Source: Mucilaginibacter gotjawali (GTDB taxonomy: Bacteria; Bacteroidota; Bacteroidia; Sphingobacteriales; Sphingobacteriaceae). From it: 64,000 bases of DNA. Positions within the stretch are counted from its first letter, which is position 1, and each line of letters opens with the position of its first letter. The stretch covers positions 1,364,001 to 1,428,000 of the forward strand of contig NZ_AP017313.1 in the NCBI RefSeq assembly GCF_002355435.1, written 5' to 3'. Below the pieces are notes generated by a model. That model did not search any database, was not told where the DNA came from, and was given only the letters and a program-made list of their open reading frames with translations. Positions 16,012 to 25,943 of this stretch are shown in pieces. The translations under genes were made by a program, and so were the position numbers.

Positions 16012-18132
16012 TTGAGCCAATTTTTACAATCCATAGATGCCCTCACCATTAAATTTACCCTGATTGCGGTGTTATTGCCCTTGCTTGCTTTTGTGGTAAA
16101 CACGGCGCTGCCGGCCAAATGGAGCAAAGCATCAGGTTGGGTTTCTGCGGTTTTTATATTGATCAGCGGCATATTATCTGCCTTTATATTTTCGAGGGTT
16201 TGGAACGGCCACCAGGTACACCGGCAATTGCTTTGGTTTACCATTGGCGATACCCCGGTTTACGCGGGCCTGTTGCTCAATAACCTTTCGGTTTTATTGC
16301 TGCTGCTGGTTAATTTAATTGCATTTCCGGTGCACTTGTATTCAACCGCTTACATGCGGCACGATGAAAAACACAGCCGTTATTTCGCTTACCTCAGTTT
16401 CTTTTGTTTCAGCATGCTGGCGCTGGTAGTGGTTGATAATTTGGTACTGTTTTATGTTTTCTGGGAGCTGGTAGGCTTTTCATCCTATTTGCTCATTGGA
16501 TTTTGGTTTACAAGGGATAGTGCAGTTTTCGCCAATAAAAAAGCCTTTATCATGAACAGGATAGGGGATATAGGGCTGTTGACTGCTATCCTGGTGCTCT
16601 TTACCATGTATCACACCTTTGATTTGGACACCTTGTTCGGGCAGATCAACCTGGTAAAGAATTCTGCTATACAAAACGGCGTGTGGCATTTGAGTTCTAA
16701 TTCGATTCCAAATTCAAACGGCGCGATCATCATTACGGGCGGATCAATTCAGCTGCCCGCTATCTGGCAATACATTGCCTTCGCGGGCATATTTTTGGCG
16801 GTGGCGGCAAAATCGGCACAGTTCCCGCTGCATACCTGGCTGCCTGACGCTATGGAGGGCCCAACATCTGTATCGGCACTTATCCACGCGGCAACGATGG
16901 TGGCTGCGGGCGTGTTTTTATTGGGCCGGGTTTACCCTTTGTTTAATGATGCAGAATTAACTTTTCTGGCGATCATCGGCTGCTTTACCGCTTTTATGGC
17001 GGCAACCATCGCCCTAACGCAAAACGACCTGAAACGCATCCTGGCCTACTCCACCATCTCTCAATTAGGCTATATGGTGATGGCGATGGGCATAGGCGCT
17101 TATGCCTCGTCCCTGTTTCACCTGGTAACACATGCCTTTTTTAAATGCCTGTTGTTTTTAGTCGCCGGGATAGTTATTCACCAAATGGGCCATATCCGCG
17201 ATGATAATAACATCGATATCGACCCCCAAAACATTCAGCATATGGGTGGCCTGCGTAAAAAAATGCCACTCACCTTTATCGCCGCTTTAATTGGCGGCGT
17301 GGCATTGGTCGGTTTGCCGTTTACTTCGGGATTTTTATCCAAAGATGGCATCCTGGTGCAGACTTTTGAATGGAGCGCCGGGCGGAATGTTTTTTTTAGG
17401 ATCATCCCTGTTTTAGCCTTGATCACCACCTGGCTCACTGCTTTTTATGTAGCAAGGCTGATTGTTAAAGTGTTTTTTGGTGAGTTAAGAGTCTTGCAAC
17501 TCAAGCCGGAGCTGAAACTGCATATCAGCGATGGTGCCTGGCAATATAAATTGCCGCTTGTATTGCTTTCGGTTTGCTGTTTCTTTCCGTTTTTCTCTGC
17601 AAACCCATTTTCAGCCGATCACAGCTGGTTATTGGGTGGATTAACCATTGTAAACGGGCACGAAATTGCAAGTTTATACCAAACACTGGTGCCGGTTGTG
17701 GTGAATGTACTTAGCTTGTTGGTGATCTGGTATGGTTATTTAATTTATACCAATAAAAGAACAAACCCATTTGCCCAAACCGGCGTTATCTTCAACTTAT
17801 CGTTCAATCAATGGTATGTTGACAGCATTTACCAAAATGCCATTGTAAAACCCATATTGAACACCAGCCTGGTTACTTTTTGGTTCGACAGGAGGGTAAT
17901 TGACGGGTTTATTCTCCTTTTTGCAAAAATGAGTGTAGCATTATCCAAATTAGCTGCCTGGACAGACCGTAATATCGTTGATGGTTTTTTAAATTTGCTG
18001 GTTAAAGCGGTACGGATCATCGGCAATTTCGCCCGCAGGTTCCAGGGGGGTAAAGTACAATATTACCTGTTTAGCATGCTGGCCGTTATTTTGGCAATAT
18101 TTATTTTGATTTTATTAGATGTGAGATTTTAG
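16012..18132 (+). CDS. nuoL: NADH-quinone oxidoreductase subunit L
   Basis: The largest antiporter-like proton-pumping subunit of complex I, 706 residues with about 16 helices. Conserved parts include the Glu in FYVFWELVGFSSYLLIG, the helix with AAKSAQFPLHTWLPDAMEGPT, and LIHAATMVAAGVFLL. The C-terminus carries the lateral helix region. It uses a TTG start directly after the stop of the plug-like gene; no ATG fits better. An eight-T run near 17385-17392 is in frame, so not every long run in this assembly is short by one. Confidence 0.95.
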   Translation: MSQFLQSIDALTIKFTLIAVLLPLLAFVVNTALPAKWSKASGWVSAVFILISGILSAFIFSRVWNGHQVHRQLLWFTIGDTPVYAGLLLNNLSVLLLLLVNLIAFPVHLYSTAYMRHDEKHSRYFAYLSFFCFSMLALVVVDNLVLFYVFWELVGFSSYLLIGFWFTRDSAVFANKKAFIMNRIGDIGLLTAILVLFTMYHTFDLDTLFGQINLVKNSAIQNGVWHLSSNSIPNSNGAIIITGGSIQLPAIWQYIAFAGIFLAVAAKSAQFPLHTWLPDAMEGPTSVSALIHAATMVAAGVFLLGRVYPLFNDAELTFLAIIGCFTAFMAATIALTQNDLKRILAYSTISQLGYMVMAMGIGAYASSLFHLVTHAFFKCLLFLVAGIVIHQMGHIRDDNNIDIDPQNIQHMGGLRKKMPLTFIAALIGGVALVGLPFTSGFLSKDGILVQTFEWSAGRNVFFRIIPVLALITTWLTAFYVARLIVKVFFGELRVLQLKPELKLHISDGAWQYKLPLVLLSVCCFFPFFSANPFSADHSWLLGGLTIVNGHEIASLYQTLVPVVVNVLSLLVIWYGYLIYTNKRTNPFAQTGVIFNLSFNQWYVDSIYQNAIVKPILNTSLVTFWFDRRVIDGFILLFAKMSVALSKLAAWTDRNIVDGFLNLLVKAVRIIGNFARRFQGGKVQYYLFSMLAVILAIFILILLDVRF

Positions 18133-18248
18133 ATATGAGATCTGAGACAAGGTTAAAGGCGAAAGGCGAAATGTTAAAGGTATCCGTGGATCTCACATCC
18201 CACTGTTTAATTCTCACATCTCACATCTCACATCTCATATCTCGTATC
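18119..18248. repeat. Short-word inverted element, CTCACAT words
   Basis: The left arm begins inside the last codons of nuoL (GATGTGAGAT) and continues as ATATGAGATCTGAGA. The right arm (18189-18248) has five or six copies of CTCACAT or CTCATAT. It occupies the nuoL-nuoM gap. Confidence 0.8.
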
Positions 18249-18253
18249 TAACC

Positions 18254-19858
18254 ATGAACATCCTCACCCTCCTCATATTTATTCCTGTTTTGTTCGGTGT
18301 TGTCATCGCGGTGATGCCGTCGTCGTGGCGGGCCGGTTTTAAATACATTACCCTGCTGGCTACGCTTGTACAACTGGGGATGAGTATATTTATCTATTGC
18401 AATTTTAAAACGGGCGCAGCATTCGGCGGGATCAATCATGAGGCACAGTTCCAGTTTATGCAAAAACTGCCCTGGATCAATCTTAACCTGGGCCCTGCCG
18501 GCAGGATGCAGATAGATTATTTTGTAGGAATAGACGGCCTTTCCATTGCCCTGCTGGTGATGACCTCTTTTGTATTGGTTATTGCGGCGTTGGCGTCGTG
18601 GGAGATCAAAAGCAATTTAAAGGGCTATTTTATCCTGTTTTTGATCCTGGATATGGCCGTTACCGGTGTGTTCTGTTCGCTCGATTTCTTCCTGTTCTAT
18701 ATTTTTTACGAATTGATGCTGTTGCCCCTTTACTTCCTCATCGGCATGTGGGGCGGTGCAAGGCGCGAGTTTGCTGCGATAAAATTCTTCCTCTATACGC
18801 TGTTCGGTTCGGTATTTATGCTGCTGATCATGGTCGGTCTTTATTTATCGGTTAAGGACCCTGCCACCGGTAACCATACTTTTAATATGATCCAGATGAT
18901 GAACCCGGGCAATTTTCAGCAGGGATCGGTATTCGGGATCTTCAGCCACCAAACCATTTTTGGTTTTTCGGCACGCGGGGTTGGCTTTTTGGTATTGTTT
19001 GTAGCATTCGCTATTAAAGTGCCGGTTGTACCCTTGCATACCTGGCTGCCCGATGCACACGTGGAGGCACCTACACCGGTTTCCATTATCCTTGCAGGTA
19101 TCTTGTTGAAAGTTGGCGGGTATGGCATTATAAGGGTTTGTATCGGCATTTTCCCCGAAGTGGCCGCCGCCCATGCTTTCTGGCTGGGGCTTTTGGGTGT
19201 GGTCTCCATTATTTACGGTGCGCTGAATGCCCTTGCTCAAAAAGATTTGAAACGGATGATCGCTTATTCATCCGTGTCGCACATGGGTTTTGTGTTACTG
19301 GGCGTTGCCTCATTAACTGCCGAAGGTTTAAGCGGTGCGGTAATGCAAATGGTTAGTCACGGTTTTTTATCTACCATGCTGTTCTTCCTGGCCGGCGTAA
19401 TCTACAACCGGGTACACGACAGGGGCATCAATCATTTCCGCGGACTGGCTTCTATTATGCCCCGGTATACCGCTTACGTAACCATTGCTTTTTTTGCTTC
19501 CCTGGGCTTGCCCGGCTTCTCAGCATTTATTGGCGAGGCGTTTTCGCTGGTCGGGGCCTTCAAATCAAACTCTGTTAACGGCGAACTGCCGTACTGGATG
19601 GCTGCCTGCGCTTCGTTGGGGATCTTGCTGGGTGCCTCCTACTTTTTATGGACACTCCAGCGCATGTTCTTCGGCAAAGTAAACCTCAAAGGCGGCGCTG
19701 TTTGGCAAACTGCATTAGTTGACCTTAATCTCCGTGAAAGAATAGCCTTGTTCCCGTTAACACTCATGGTACTGGCATTAGGCTTAATGCCTTCACTTGT
19801 TTTCGGGAAAATAAACGATTCGGTATTGGCTTTTGTACATTTTCTGCAGCTTAAATAG
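18254..19858 (+). CDS. nuoM: NADH-quinone oxidoreductase subunit M
   Basis: Antiporter-like proton-pumping subunit, 534 residues, about 14 helices. The key Glu lies in FYIFYELMLLPLYFLIG, and the discontinuous helix region has VPVVPLHTWLPDAHVEAPTP and GILLKVGGYGI. The conserved AYSSVSHMGFVLLG follows. It begins six bases after a word-repeat element and ends just before another hairpin element (19859). Confidence 0.95.
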   Translation: MNILTLLIFIPVLFGVVIAVMPSSWRAGFKYITLLATLVQLGMSIFIYCNFKTGAAFGGINHEAQFQFMQKLPWINLNLGPAGRMQIDYFVGIDGLSIALLVMTSFVLVIAALASWEIKSNLKGYFILFLILDMAVTGVFCSLDFFLFYIFYELMLLPLYFLIGMWGGARREFAAIKFFLYTLFGSVFMLLIMVGLYLSVKDPATGNHTFNMIQMMNPGNFQQGSVFGIFSHQTIFGFSARGVGFLVLFVAFAIKVPVVPLHTWLPDAHVEAPTPVSIILAGILLKVGGYGIIRVCIGIFPEVAAAHAFWLGLLGVVSIIYGALNALAQKDLKRMIAYSSVSHMGFVLLGVASLTAEGLSGAVMQMVSHGFLSTMLFFLAGVIYNRVHDRGINHFRGLASIMPRYTAYVTIAFFASLGLPGFSAFIGEAFSLVGAFKSNSVNGELPYWMAACASLGILLGASYFLWTLQRMFFGKVNLKGGAVWQTALVDLNLRERIALFPLTLMVLALGLMPSLVFGKINDSVLAFVHFLQLK

Positions 19859-19964
19859 GCTTACCCCAACCCCTCTTTAATGGAGAGGGGCTTTACGAAG
19901 AGCGCAGTTCAAGTCCTTTCCTTTGGAGAGGATGAATGAGGGCTGCGCCGTTTAGGTGAGGCTT
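19859..19964. repeat. Cruciform-like intergenic element with two nested hairpins
   Basis: The outer ends GCTTACC and GGTGAGGC are roughly complementary. Inside are CCCCTC/GAGGGG (around 19871-19890), CCTTTCC/GGAGAGG (around 19915-19930) and GCGCAG/CTGCGC, giving a cloverleaf-like fold of about 100 bases. It differs from the short-word elements and is more like the GC-rich hairpin at 63657-63788. Confidence 0.6.
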
Positions 19965-20084
19965 CTTCAGCTGAAATAAATATTTGCGTCCCTTATGGAA
20001 TAACACAAAAACATGCATCCTGTAAATGATCGCGGCCGAACGGGCGGCTAAACCAACAGGAATTATTTATTTAACAAAAAGAGC

Positions 20085-21988
20085 ATGTTTAAAAAATTAC
20101 TAATGGCTGTATTGCTGGTGATAACCGGTATAGCCGCAAATGCTGAAGACGGACAAAAAGTTGTATCAAAAGTTCAAAAAGTTACCGTGTTTTTAAACGG
20201 TGCACAGGTAACACGTACGGCTATGGTAAATGTAAGCGCAGGTACATCCCATCTCATATTCGGCGAAATATCCCCGGGAATCGATGTACAAAGCATCCAG
20301 GTGCATGCAGGCGGCGCGTTTACCATCCTCTCCGTAAAACATGAACTCGATTTTTTAAATGAACAAGCCAAACAGCAGCATGTGGAGGAACTGAGGGCGG
20401 CGCAAAAAGCTATCAGGGATAAAATATCGCTGCAAAATAGCCTGATCTTGATTTACCAGGCCGAAGAAAATATGATTGCCAAAAACCAGGTGGTTAGCGG
20501 GGATAACACTGGCCTTGATGTGGCTAAACTAAAACAGGCGCTTGATTTTCAAACCGAACGCTTAACCACGTTGAAGGAGAAACAACAGGCTGTAAATAAC
20601 AGCATAGAAGCCCTGAACCTTGAGCTGCAAAAATATGATAAACAGATAGCGGAGATCGGCAAAGGAACCACCACGGCAACCAGCAATATCACCGTAACCG
20701 TTTCATCAAAAACAGCGCTGCAATCCGAATTTACGCTCACCTATGTAGTGCATGATGCCAGCTGGTACCCCACTTATGATATCAGGGCGAAAGATGTAAA
20801 CAGCCCGGTAAGCATATCCTACAAGGCAAATGTATCGCAGCATTGCGGCGAGGACTGGAAAAATATTAAGCTCACCCTATCAACAGGAAACCCAACCGTT
20901 AGCGGCAATAAACCCGATTTGACCCCATATTACCTTAACTTCGGCATGTATTATTCAGATGGCAGTGCGCCGATAACCCGAAGTACAGGCAGAGTTATAG
21001 GAAGCGATGATAAATCGCCAATACCAGGTGCATCCATCAGGGTAAAAGGCACATCGATAGGTGCGGTAAGCGATGTTAATGGCAATTTCTCCCTCCAAAT
21101 GCCGCCGGGGCAGCAAACCATTGTGGTGTCCTTCCTGGGTTATCAAACCCAGGAGCTGCGCGTTACCGGAAATTTTACTAACGTAATGCTTGTTCCGTCT
21201 GCAAATTCTTTAAATGAAGTGGTGGTTGTGGGGTATGGCACTACAAGCGATGCGGATTATGATAGTACCAGAGGTCTTGAAGGCAGAGTCGCCGGCGTAA
21301 CAGCATCCTCAGGCACAAGTAAAGAAATAAGGATCAGGGGGATATCCAGCTTGCCTATTGAAGTAAAACAAACCGAAAACCAAACCAATGTTGAGTTTAA
21401 TATTGACAACCCTTTTTCCATACCAAGCGACGGTAAACAGTATCTGGCCCAGATCAGCGAGGTGGAGGTAAAAGCAGGGTTTCAGTATGCTGTTGCGCCA
21501 AAAGTTAGTACCGATGTGTTTTTAACAGCACAAATAACCGACTGGAACAAATATAATTTTTATCGGGCGAGGCTAACCTGTTTTTTGAAGGTACTTATAT
21601 CGGCAAATCGCTCATCGATACCCATTCGGTGGCCGATACGTTGAAATTATCCATGGGCACGGATAAAAATATTGTCGTAACCCGCACGCTGGAAAAAGAC
21701 CTGTCCGAAAAGCAAACTTTCGGTTCCAACAAAAAAGAAACAAAAAACTGGCTGATCGATATCAAAAACCGTAAAAACCAGCCGGTAAACCTTATTGTTG
21801 AAGACCAGGTGCCTGTTTCGCAAAATTCATCCATTGATGTGGAGGTGCAGGAAACCGGCGGTGTAAAACCAGATGCATTAACAGGCAGAATTGTATGGAA
21901 TTTCCTGCTAAATTCGCAGGATGAAAAAAAGGTACAGTTAAAGTACCTGGTTAAATACCCCAAAAACCAATCAGTAATTGTTGAATAG
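20085..21988 (+). CDS. MuiA/DUF4139 family protein with nested SusC-like domains, frameshifted as given
   Basis: A signal peptide (about 1-20) precedes a DUF4140-like region (VTVFLNGAQVTR), a coiled coil (about 95-190) and the start of DUF4139 (SWYPTYDIRA). DUF4139 is then interrupted by a carboxypeptidase-regulatory-like domain (about 301-370, TGRVIGSDDKSPIPGASI), a SusC-type NEVVVVGYG motif (377-385) and a short plug-like segment (RVAGVTASSG, RIRGISS). DUF4139 resumes after that. The frame as written ends at 21644. One extra T in the run at 21557-21561 restores SGEANLFFEGTYIGKS and continues to 21988, for 634 residues. Function is unknown; the family is linked to mucoidy inhibition only by name. 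It lies between nuoM and nuoN. Confidence 0.75.
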
Positions 21989-21993
21989 ATAAA

Positions 21994-23504
21994 ATGCACG
22001 ATTTGTTACCTACTTTACCGGGCGCACTTGATGATGTGATAGGCAGTTTCCCTTACTTTATGCCGGAGTTTTACCTGGCCTTATTGTTCATCCTGGTATT
22101 GGTAACAGATTTGATGTTTGGCAGAAATTCCGAAAAATTATGCAGGATCATTGCCTGTGCGGGCATTTTGCTGGTGATCCATAAAGATTACCAGCAAAAT
22201 GAACTTTTGCTGGCGGTGGCACAGCCAAACGGGCATTTCTTTTTAGCAATATGCTCCTGCTTAATCATGCCGGTACCGGCTTTAAACTGGTGATAGATGT
22301 GCTGGCTTTAATCCTGCTGCTTTATTTTGCCTGGGATCATAAGCTCAATAAACATCCAAAGGGATTGTCGGATCTGTACTCCATTGTAGTCGGCGCTATA
22401 TTTAGCCTCCACTTAATGGTGATGGCCGTAAACCTGTTGTCTGTTTATCTTTCCATCGAAATGGTTTCTATCGCTTCCTACCTGATGGTAGCCTACCGGG
22501 GCGAAAGCGTACTCAGTACGGAGTCGGGTTTAAAATATGTGCTTTTCGGCGCAGCTTCATCTGCTATCATGTTGTACGGCATATCGCTTTTATATGCAAT
22601 GGGCGGTTCATTAAATTTATATACCGGCGGTTTAATTATAGGATTAGCCCAGGCGAATAGTGTTGCTGTAACGGTGGGCCTGGTATTTGTGCTGGCGGGC
22701 ATAGGATTTAAGTTATCCTTTGTGCCGATGCATTTTTGGGTGCCTGATGTTTATGAAGGCGCATCTACCCCGGTAACTGCCTGGCTATCTACCTTGCCAA
22801 AAATTGCCGGCTTTGCTTTGCTGATCAATTTTTTAAGACCTTTTATTTATTTTCAGGGATGGCCCGGTTTAGATTTCCGGTTATACCTGGCAATAATAAG
22901 CATACTAACAATGATTGCGGGCAACTTTGCAGCCGTAATGCAAAGGAATGTAAAGCGAATGCTGGCCTATTCCAGCATCGGCCACACGGGTTTTGCGCTA
23001 ATGGCCATTGTTGTTTATAATGATACCGCCTTTTCGGCTTTGATCTATTACCTGGCTGTTTACGGAATGGCCAATATTGGCGCCCTTGCCCTTGCCACGT
23101 ATTTTGCCAACACCACCGGCGCCGAAAATAATGAAGGTTATAAAGGCCTCGGTCTTAAATTACCTGCAGCTTCTGTTTGCTTCGTAATTGTGCTGGTATC
23201 ATTAACCGGCTTGCCTGTTTCCGCAGGGTTTAATGGTAAGCTGCTGGTGTTTTCGGCAGTGTATAATTTTTACCAGCTTAATCATAATCCCGTGTTGCTT
23301 GCATTGCTGATAACAGGCGCCATAACAACAGTGGTTGCATTATTTTACTACATAAAAATTCCGCGTAATTTATTCCTTAAAAGGACAGATAATATTGTGG
23401 ATACAACAAAAACATCTGTTAATATCATTATATTGTCCATAATTATATGTTTTTTGGTTATTTTATTAGGTCTTAGGCCGGATTTTTTAATAAATCATAT
23501 TTAA
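21994..23504 (+). CDS. nuoN: NADH-quinone oxidoreductase subunit N, frameshifted as given
   Basis: Third antiporter-like pumping subunit. As written there are two frames: 21994-22293 and one running to 23504. Adding one T to the five-T run at 22240-22244 fuses them into a 503-residue protein of normal length, with FFSNMLLLNHAGTGFK across the join. Conserved parts include LSIEMVSIASYLMVAY (key Glu), SFVPMHFWVPDVYEGASTPVT and KRMLAYSSIGHTGFALM. With nuoHIJKLM intact next to it, a truly dead nuoN is unlikely. Confidence 0.88.
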
Positions 23505-23596
23505 AATCATTCTTTATCTGCATTTATTTAACTTTTTATTCGTTTTTATATAATTTATATCCTAATTTGAGCCGCTTTTTATAGCTGATTTAAATT

Positions 23597-24907
23597 ATGA
23601 TTAAACGTTACTTCCCCTTTTTTCTGATCTTACAGATCTTAATCTTAACGTTCTTTTTTCCATCGATAGACATTCCAAAAACATCAAACCCAAATTTCAA
23701 TTCAGGGGATATTGCATGGATGCTTACTTCTACCGCTTTGGTTTTGATCATGACGCCGGGGCTTGCCTTTTTTTATGGCGGTATGGTCAACAAAAAGAAC
23801 GTGATCTCTACCATGTTGCAAAGCATTGTTTGTATGGTCATCATTACGGTAATGTGGGGCATATTTGGTTTCAGCCTGGCTTTTGGCGATAGTTTTCACG
23901 GGATTATCGGCAACCCATCTACTTATTTTATGATGAAAGGCATGCTGGGTAACGCTACCTGGAAACTGGCGCCAACCATTCCGATATTGCTTTTTGCGAT
24001 GTACCAGTTAAAGTTCGCCATTATAACGCCCGCTTTAATTACCGGTGCATTTGCTGAGCGCATCCGTTTTAACTCTTACATCATCTTCCTCGTATTATTC
24101 TCCATCTTCATATTTTCGCCGCTGGCACATTGTACCTGGCACCCCGATGGTATTTTAAGTAAATTGGGTGTACTGGATTTTGCCGGAGGCACCGTAGTGC
24201 ATATGTCGGCAGGATGGGCCGCACTGGCATCAGCCTTATATTTAAAGCGGCGGAATGAGCCTAATCATGCGCCCGCCCGCATTACCTATGTAATGATTGG
24301 TACCGGTTTGTTGTGGTTTGGGTGGTTTGGGTTTAACGCAGGCTCGGCGTTTGGCGCCAACCACCTTGCGGTAAACGCGCTGGCAACAAGCACAACGGCA
24401 TCGGCGGCAGCGGGTTTAACCTGGATATTTTTTGATATGCTATTGGGTAAAAAACCTTCGGCAATGGGCACCTGTATCGGTGCGGTAGTGGGGCTTGTGG
24501 CCATAACACCGGCTGCAGGCTATGTATCTATACCACATTCGCTGGCGATAGGGATTATATCGGCTGTGGTAAGTAACCTGGTGGTTGAATGGCGTACACG
24601 CACCACAATTGATGATACCCTGGATGTATTCCCCTGCCACGGGGTTGGCGGTATGGTAGGGATGCTGCTTACCGGTGTTTTTGCCAACCAGAATGTTAAT
24701 GCAGGCAACACCACCGGCAACGGGCTCTTCTTCGGACAAACCCATTTATTTTTTGTACAATGCATTGCGCTGGTAGCCGTTTCCATATTTTCATTTTTTG
24801 GCTCATTGCTTTTGTTGAAGATTACCGATATGATCTCGCCATTGCGCGTATCGCCTGAAGAGGAACTGATCGGGCTCGACATCAGCCAGCATGGTGAAAA
24901 ATTATAA
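23597..24907 (+). CDS. amt: Ammonium transporter
   Basis: An Amt/MEP/Rh channel of 436 residues with 11-12 membrane segments and an N-terminal hydrophobic segment that may be a signal peptide. Conserved motifs are DIAWMLTSTALVLIMTPGLAFFYGG near the N-terminus (abbreviated: DIAWML, TPGLAFFYGG), DFAGGTVVHMSAGWAAL with one pore His, and DVFPCHGVGGMVGMLLTG with the second. No PII gene is adjacent. It is followed by a clear terminator (24943-24977). Confidence 0.95.
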   Translation: MIKRYFPFFLILQILILTFFFPSIDIPKTSNPNFNSGDIAWMLTSTALVLIMTPGLAFFYGGMVNKKNVISTMLQSIVCMVIITVMWGIFGFSLAFGDSFHGIIGNPSTYFMMKGMLGNATWKLAPTIPILLFAMYQLKFAIITPALITGAFAERIRFNSYIIFLVLFSIFIFSPLAHCTWHPDGILSKLGVLDFAGGTVVHMSAGWAALASALYLKRRNEPNHAPARITYVMIGTGLLWFGWFGFNAGSAFGANHLAVNALATSTTASAAAGLTWIFFDMLLGKKPSAMGTCIGAVVGLVAITPAAGYVSIPHSLAIGIISAVVSNLVVEWRTRTTIDDTLDVFPCHGVGGMVGMLLTGVFANQNVNAGNTTGNGLFFGQTHLFFVQCIALVAVSIFSFFGSLLLLKITDMISPLRVSPEEELIGLDISQHGEKL

Positions 24908-24942
24908 TTAGCAACCAACCAAACTAACCTATATTGTGCAAA

Positions 24943-24977
24943 GCCTGCTTCCATCCCGGAAGCGGGTTTTGATTTTT
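24943..24977 (+). terminator. Terminator after amt
   Basis: CCTGCTTCC pairs with GGAAGCGGG (one G-T pair) around a five-base loop, followed by TTTTGATTTTTT. Confidence 0.85.
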
Positions 24978-24992
24978 TATAGCGATATTTCT

Positions 24993-25718
24993 TTACCTAA
25001 ATAAACCAGTGTTAAATGTTACTATTACCGGAACATGATCGCTGTATTTGGTCCAATAGGCATGTTCGCCAACCTCAACCGATTGCAGCTCTTTTGCAAT
25101 ATCTGCAGAAACAAAACAGTAATCAATGTGGTAAGGCTTATTTTGATGTTTGTAAAGATGGAAGGTAGGATGTAGTTCCTTCCCCTGTATCTGACTGTGA
25201 TGCAAATGATAAGCGCTGTAAATGCCTTTTTCTTCCAAATATTTTACAACATTGGTATGATTGCCCGGCCTGCGTTTCCTGTCCCAGATGGTATTGCTGT
25301 TAAAATCTCCGGCAAGCACCGTTCTTTTGGGAGTGAGCAGTTCATTGTAGTAATGAATAGCCTTCCAAACCTGTTCGATATACTGCCCGTCCTTATCGTT
25401 AGGGTTATTGGCCCAAACGGCAAACAGGTTAAAATCAACATCGCCGCCCGTTACCGAAATGGGCACGATCATTTGAAAAGCCGGGTTATGGTCATCCAGT
25501 AAAGTAAGTTTCAAATTATGATAGGCCAGGATAGCCAATCCCTTGTGCGGGTTATTACCGAACCACAAGATATCCGAAGGCTTTTGGGTATCCGTGCCGA
25601 ATACAAGTTTTTCAATGCATTCACATTCCGGGACAATTAAAATATCCGGCTGGTGAGCAAGGATCATCGCAGCCTTTTTACGGAATGCCATATTACAGTT
25701 CCAGGTGATGATCTTCAT
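24993..25718 (-). CDS. Endonuclease/exonuclease/phosphatase family protein
   Basis: The 241-residue protein shows the fold's metal-site landmarks: ITWNCN at the start, a Glu in VPECE, LAGDFNSNTIWD in the middle and KYSDHVPVIV near the end. There is no signal peptide, so it is cytosolic. These enzymes hydrolyse phosphodiesters in nucleic acids or inositol phosphates; the substrate cannot be read from sequence. It stands alone, convergent with amt. Confidence 0.85.
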   Translation of the reverse strand: MKIITWNCNMAFRKKAAMILAHQPDILIVPECECIEKLVFGTDTQKPSDILWFGNNPHKGLAILAYHNLKLTLLDDHNPAFQMIVPISVTGGDVDFNLFAVWANNPNDKDGQYIEQVWKAIHYYNELLTPKRTVLAGDFNSNTIWDRKRRPGNHTNVVKYLEEKGIYSAYHLHHSQIQGKELHPTFHLYKHQNKPYHIDYCFVSADIAKELQSVEVGEHAYWTKYSDHVPVIVTFNTGLFR

Positions 25719-25896
25719 GGATATTTTAAATTGTTATAAATTTAAGCGTTTTACGAAGAATTCGCTATTATTTTAGGGGCTCCCTATTCTCATTTTAAAA
25801 CTAAAAATCCAAAACCAAAATTTATTTTAGTCCAAAAACCAACTTTAAACAATTTAAAGTTACTTTTTTGCCAATCGGTTCAAAAACTGCCTAAAT

Positions 25897-25927
25897 TTTG
25901 TTTTTAAGCGGTTTTTAAGTAAATTTG
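25897..25927 (+). promoter_or_regulatory. -33/-7 promoter for the lysine aminotransferase gene
   Basis: TTTG (25897-25900), a 19-base spacer and TAAATTTG (25920-25927) match the Bacteroidota primary-sigma consensus exactly. It lies 16 bases before the start codon. Confidence 0.75.
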
Positions 25928-25943
25928 AATAAATCAAACCGTT

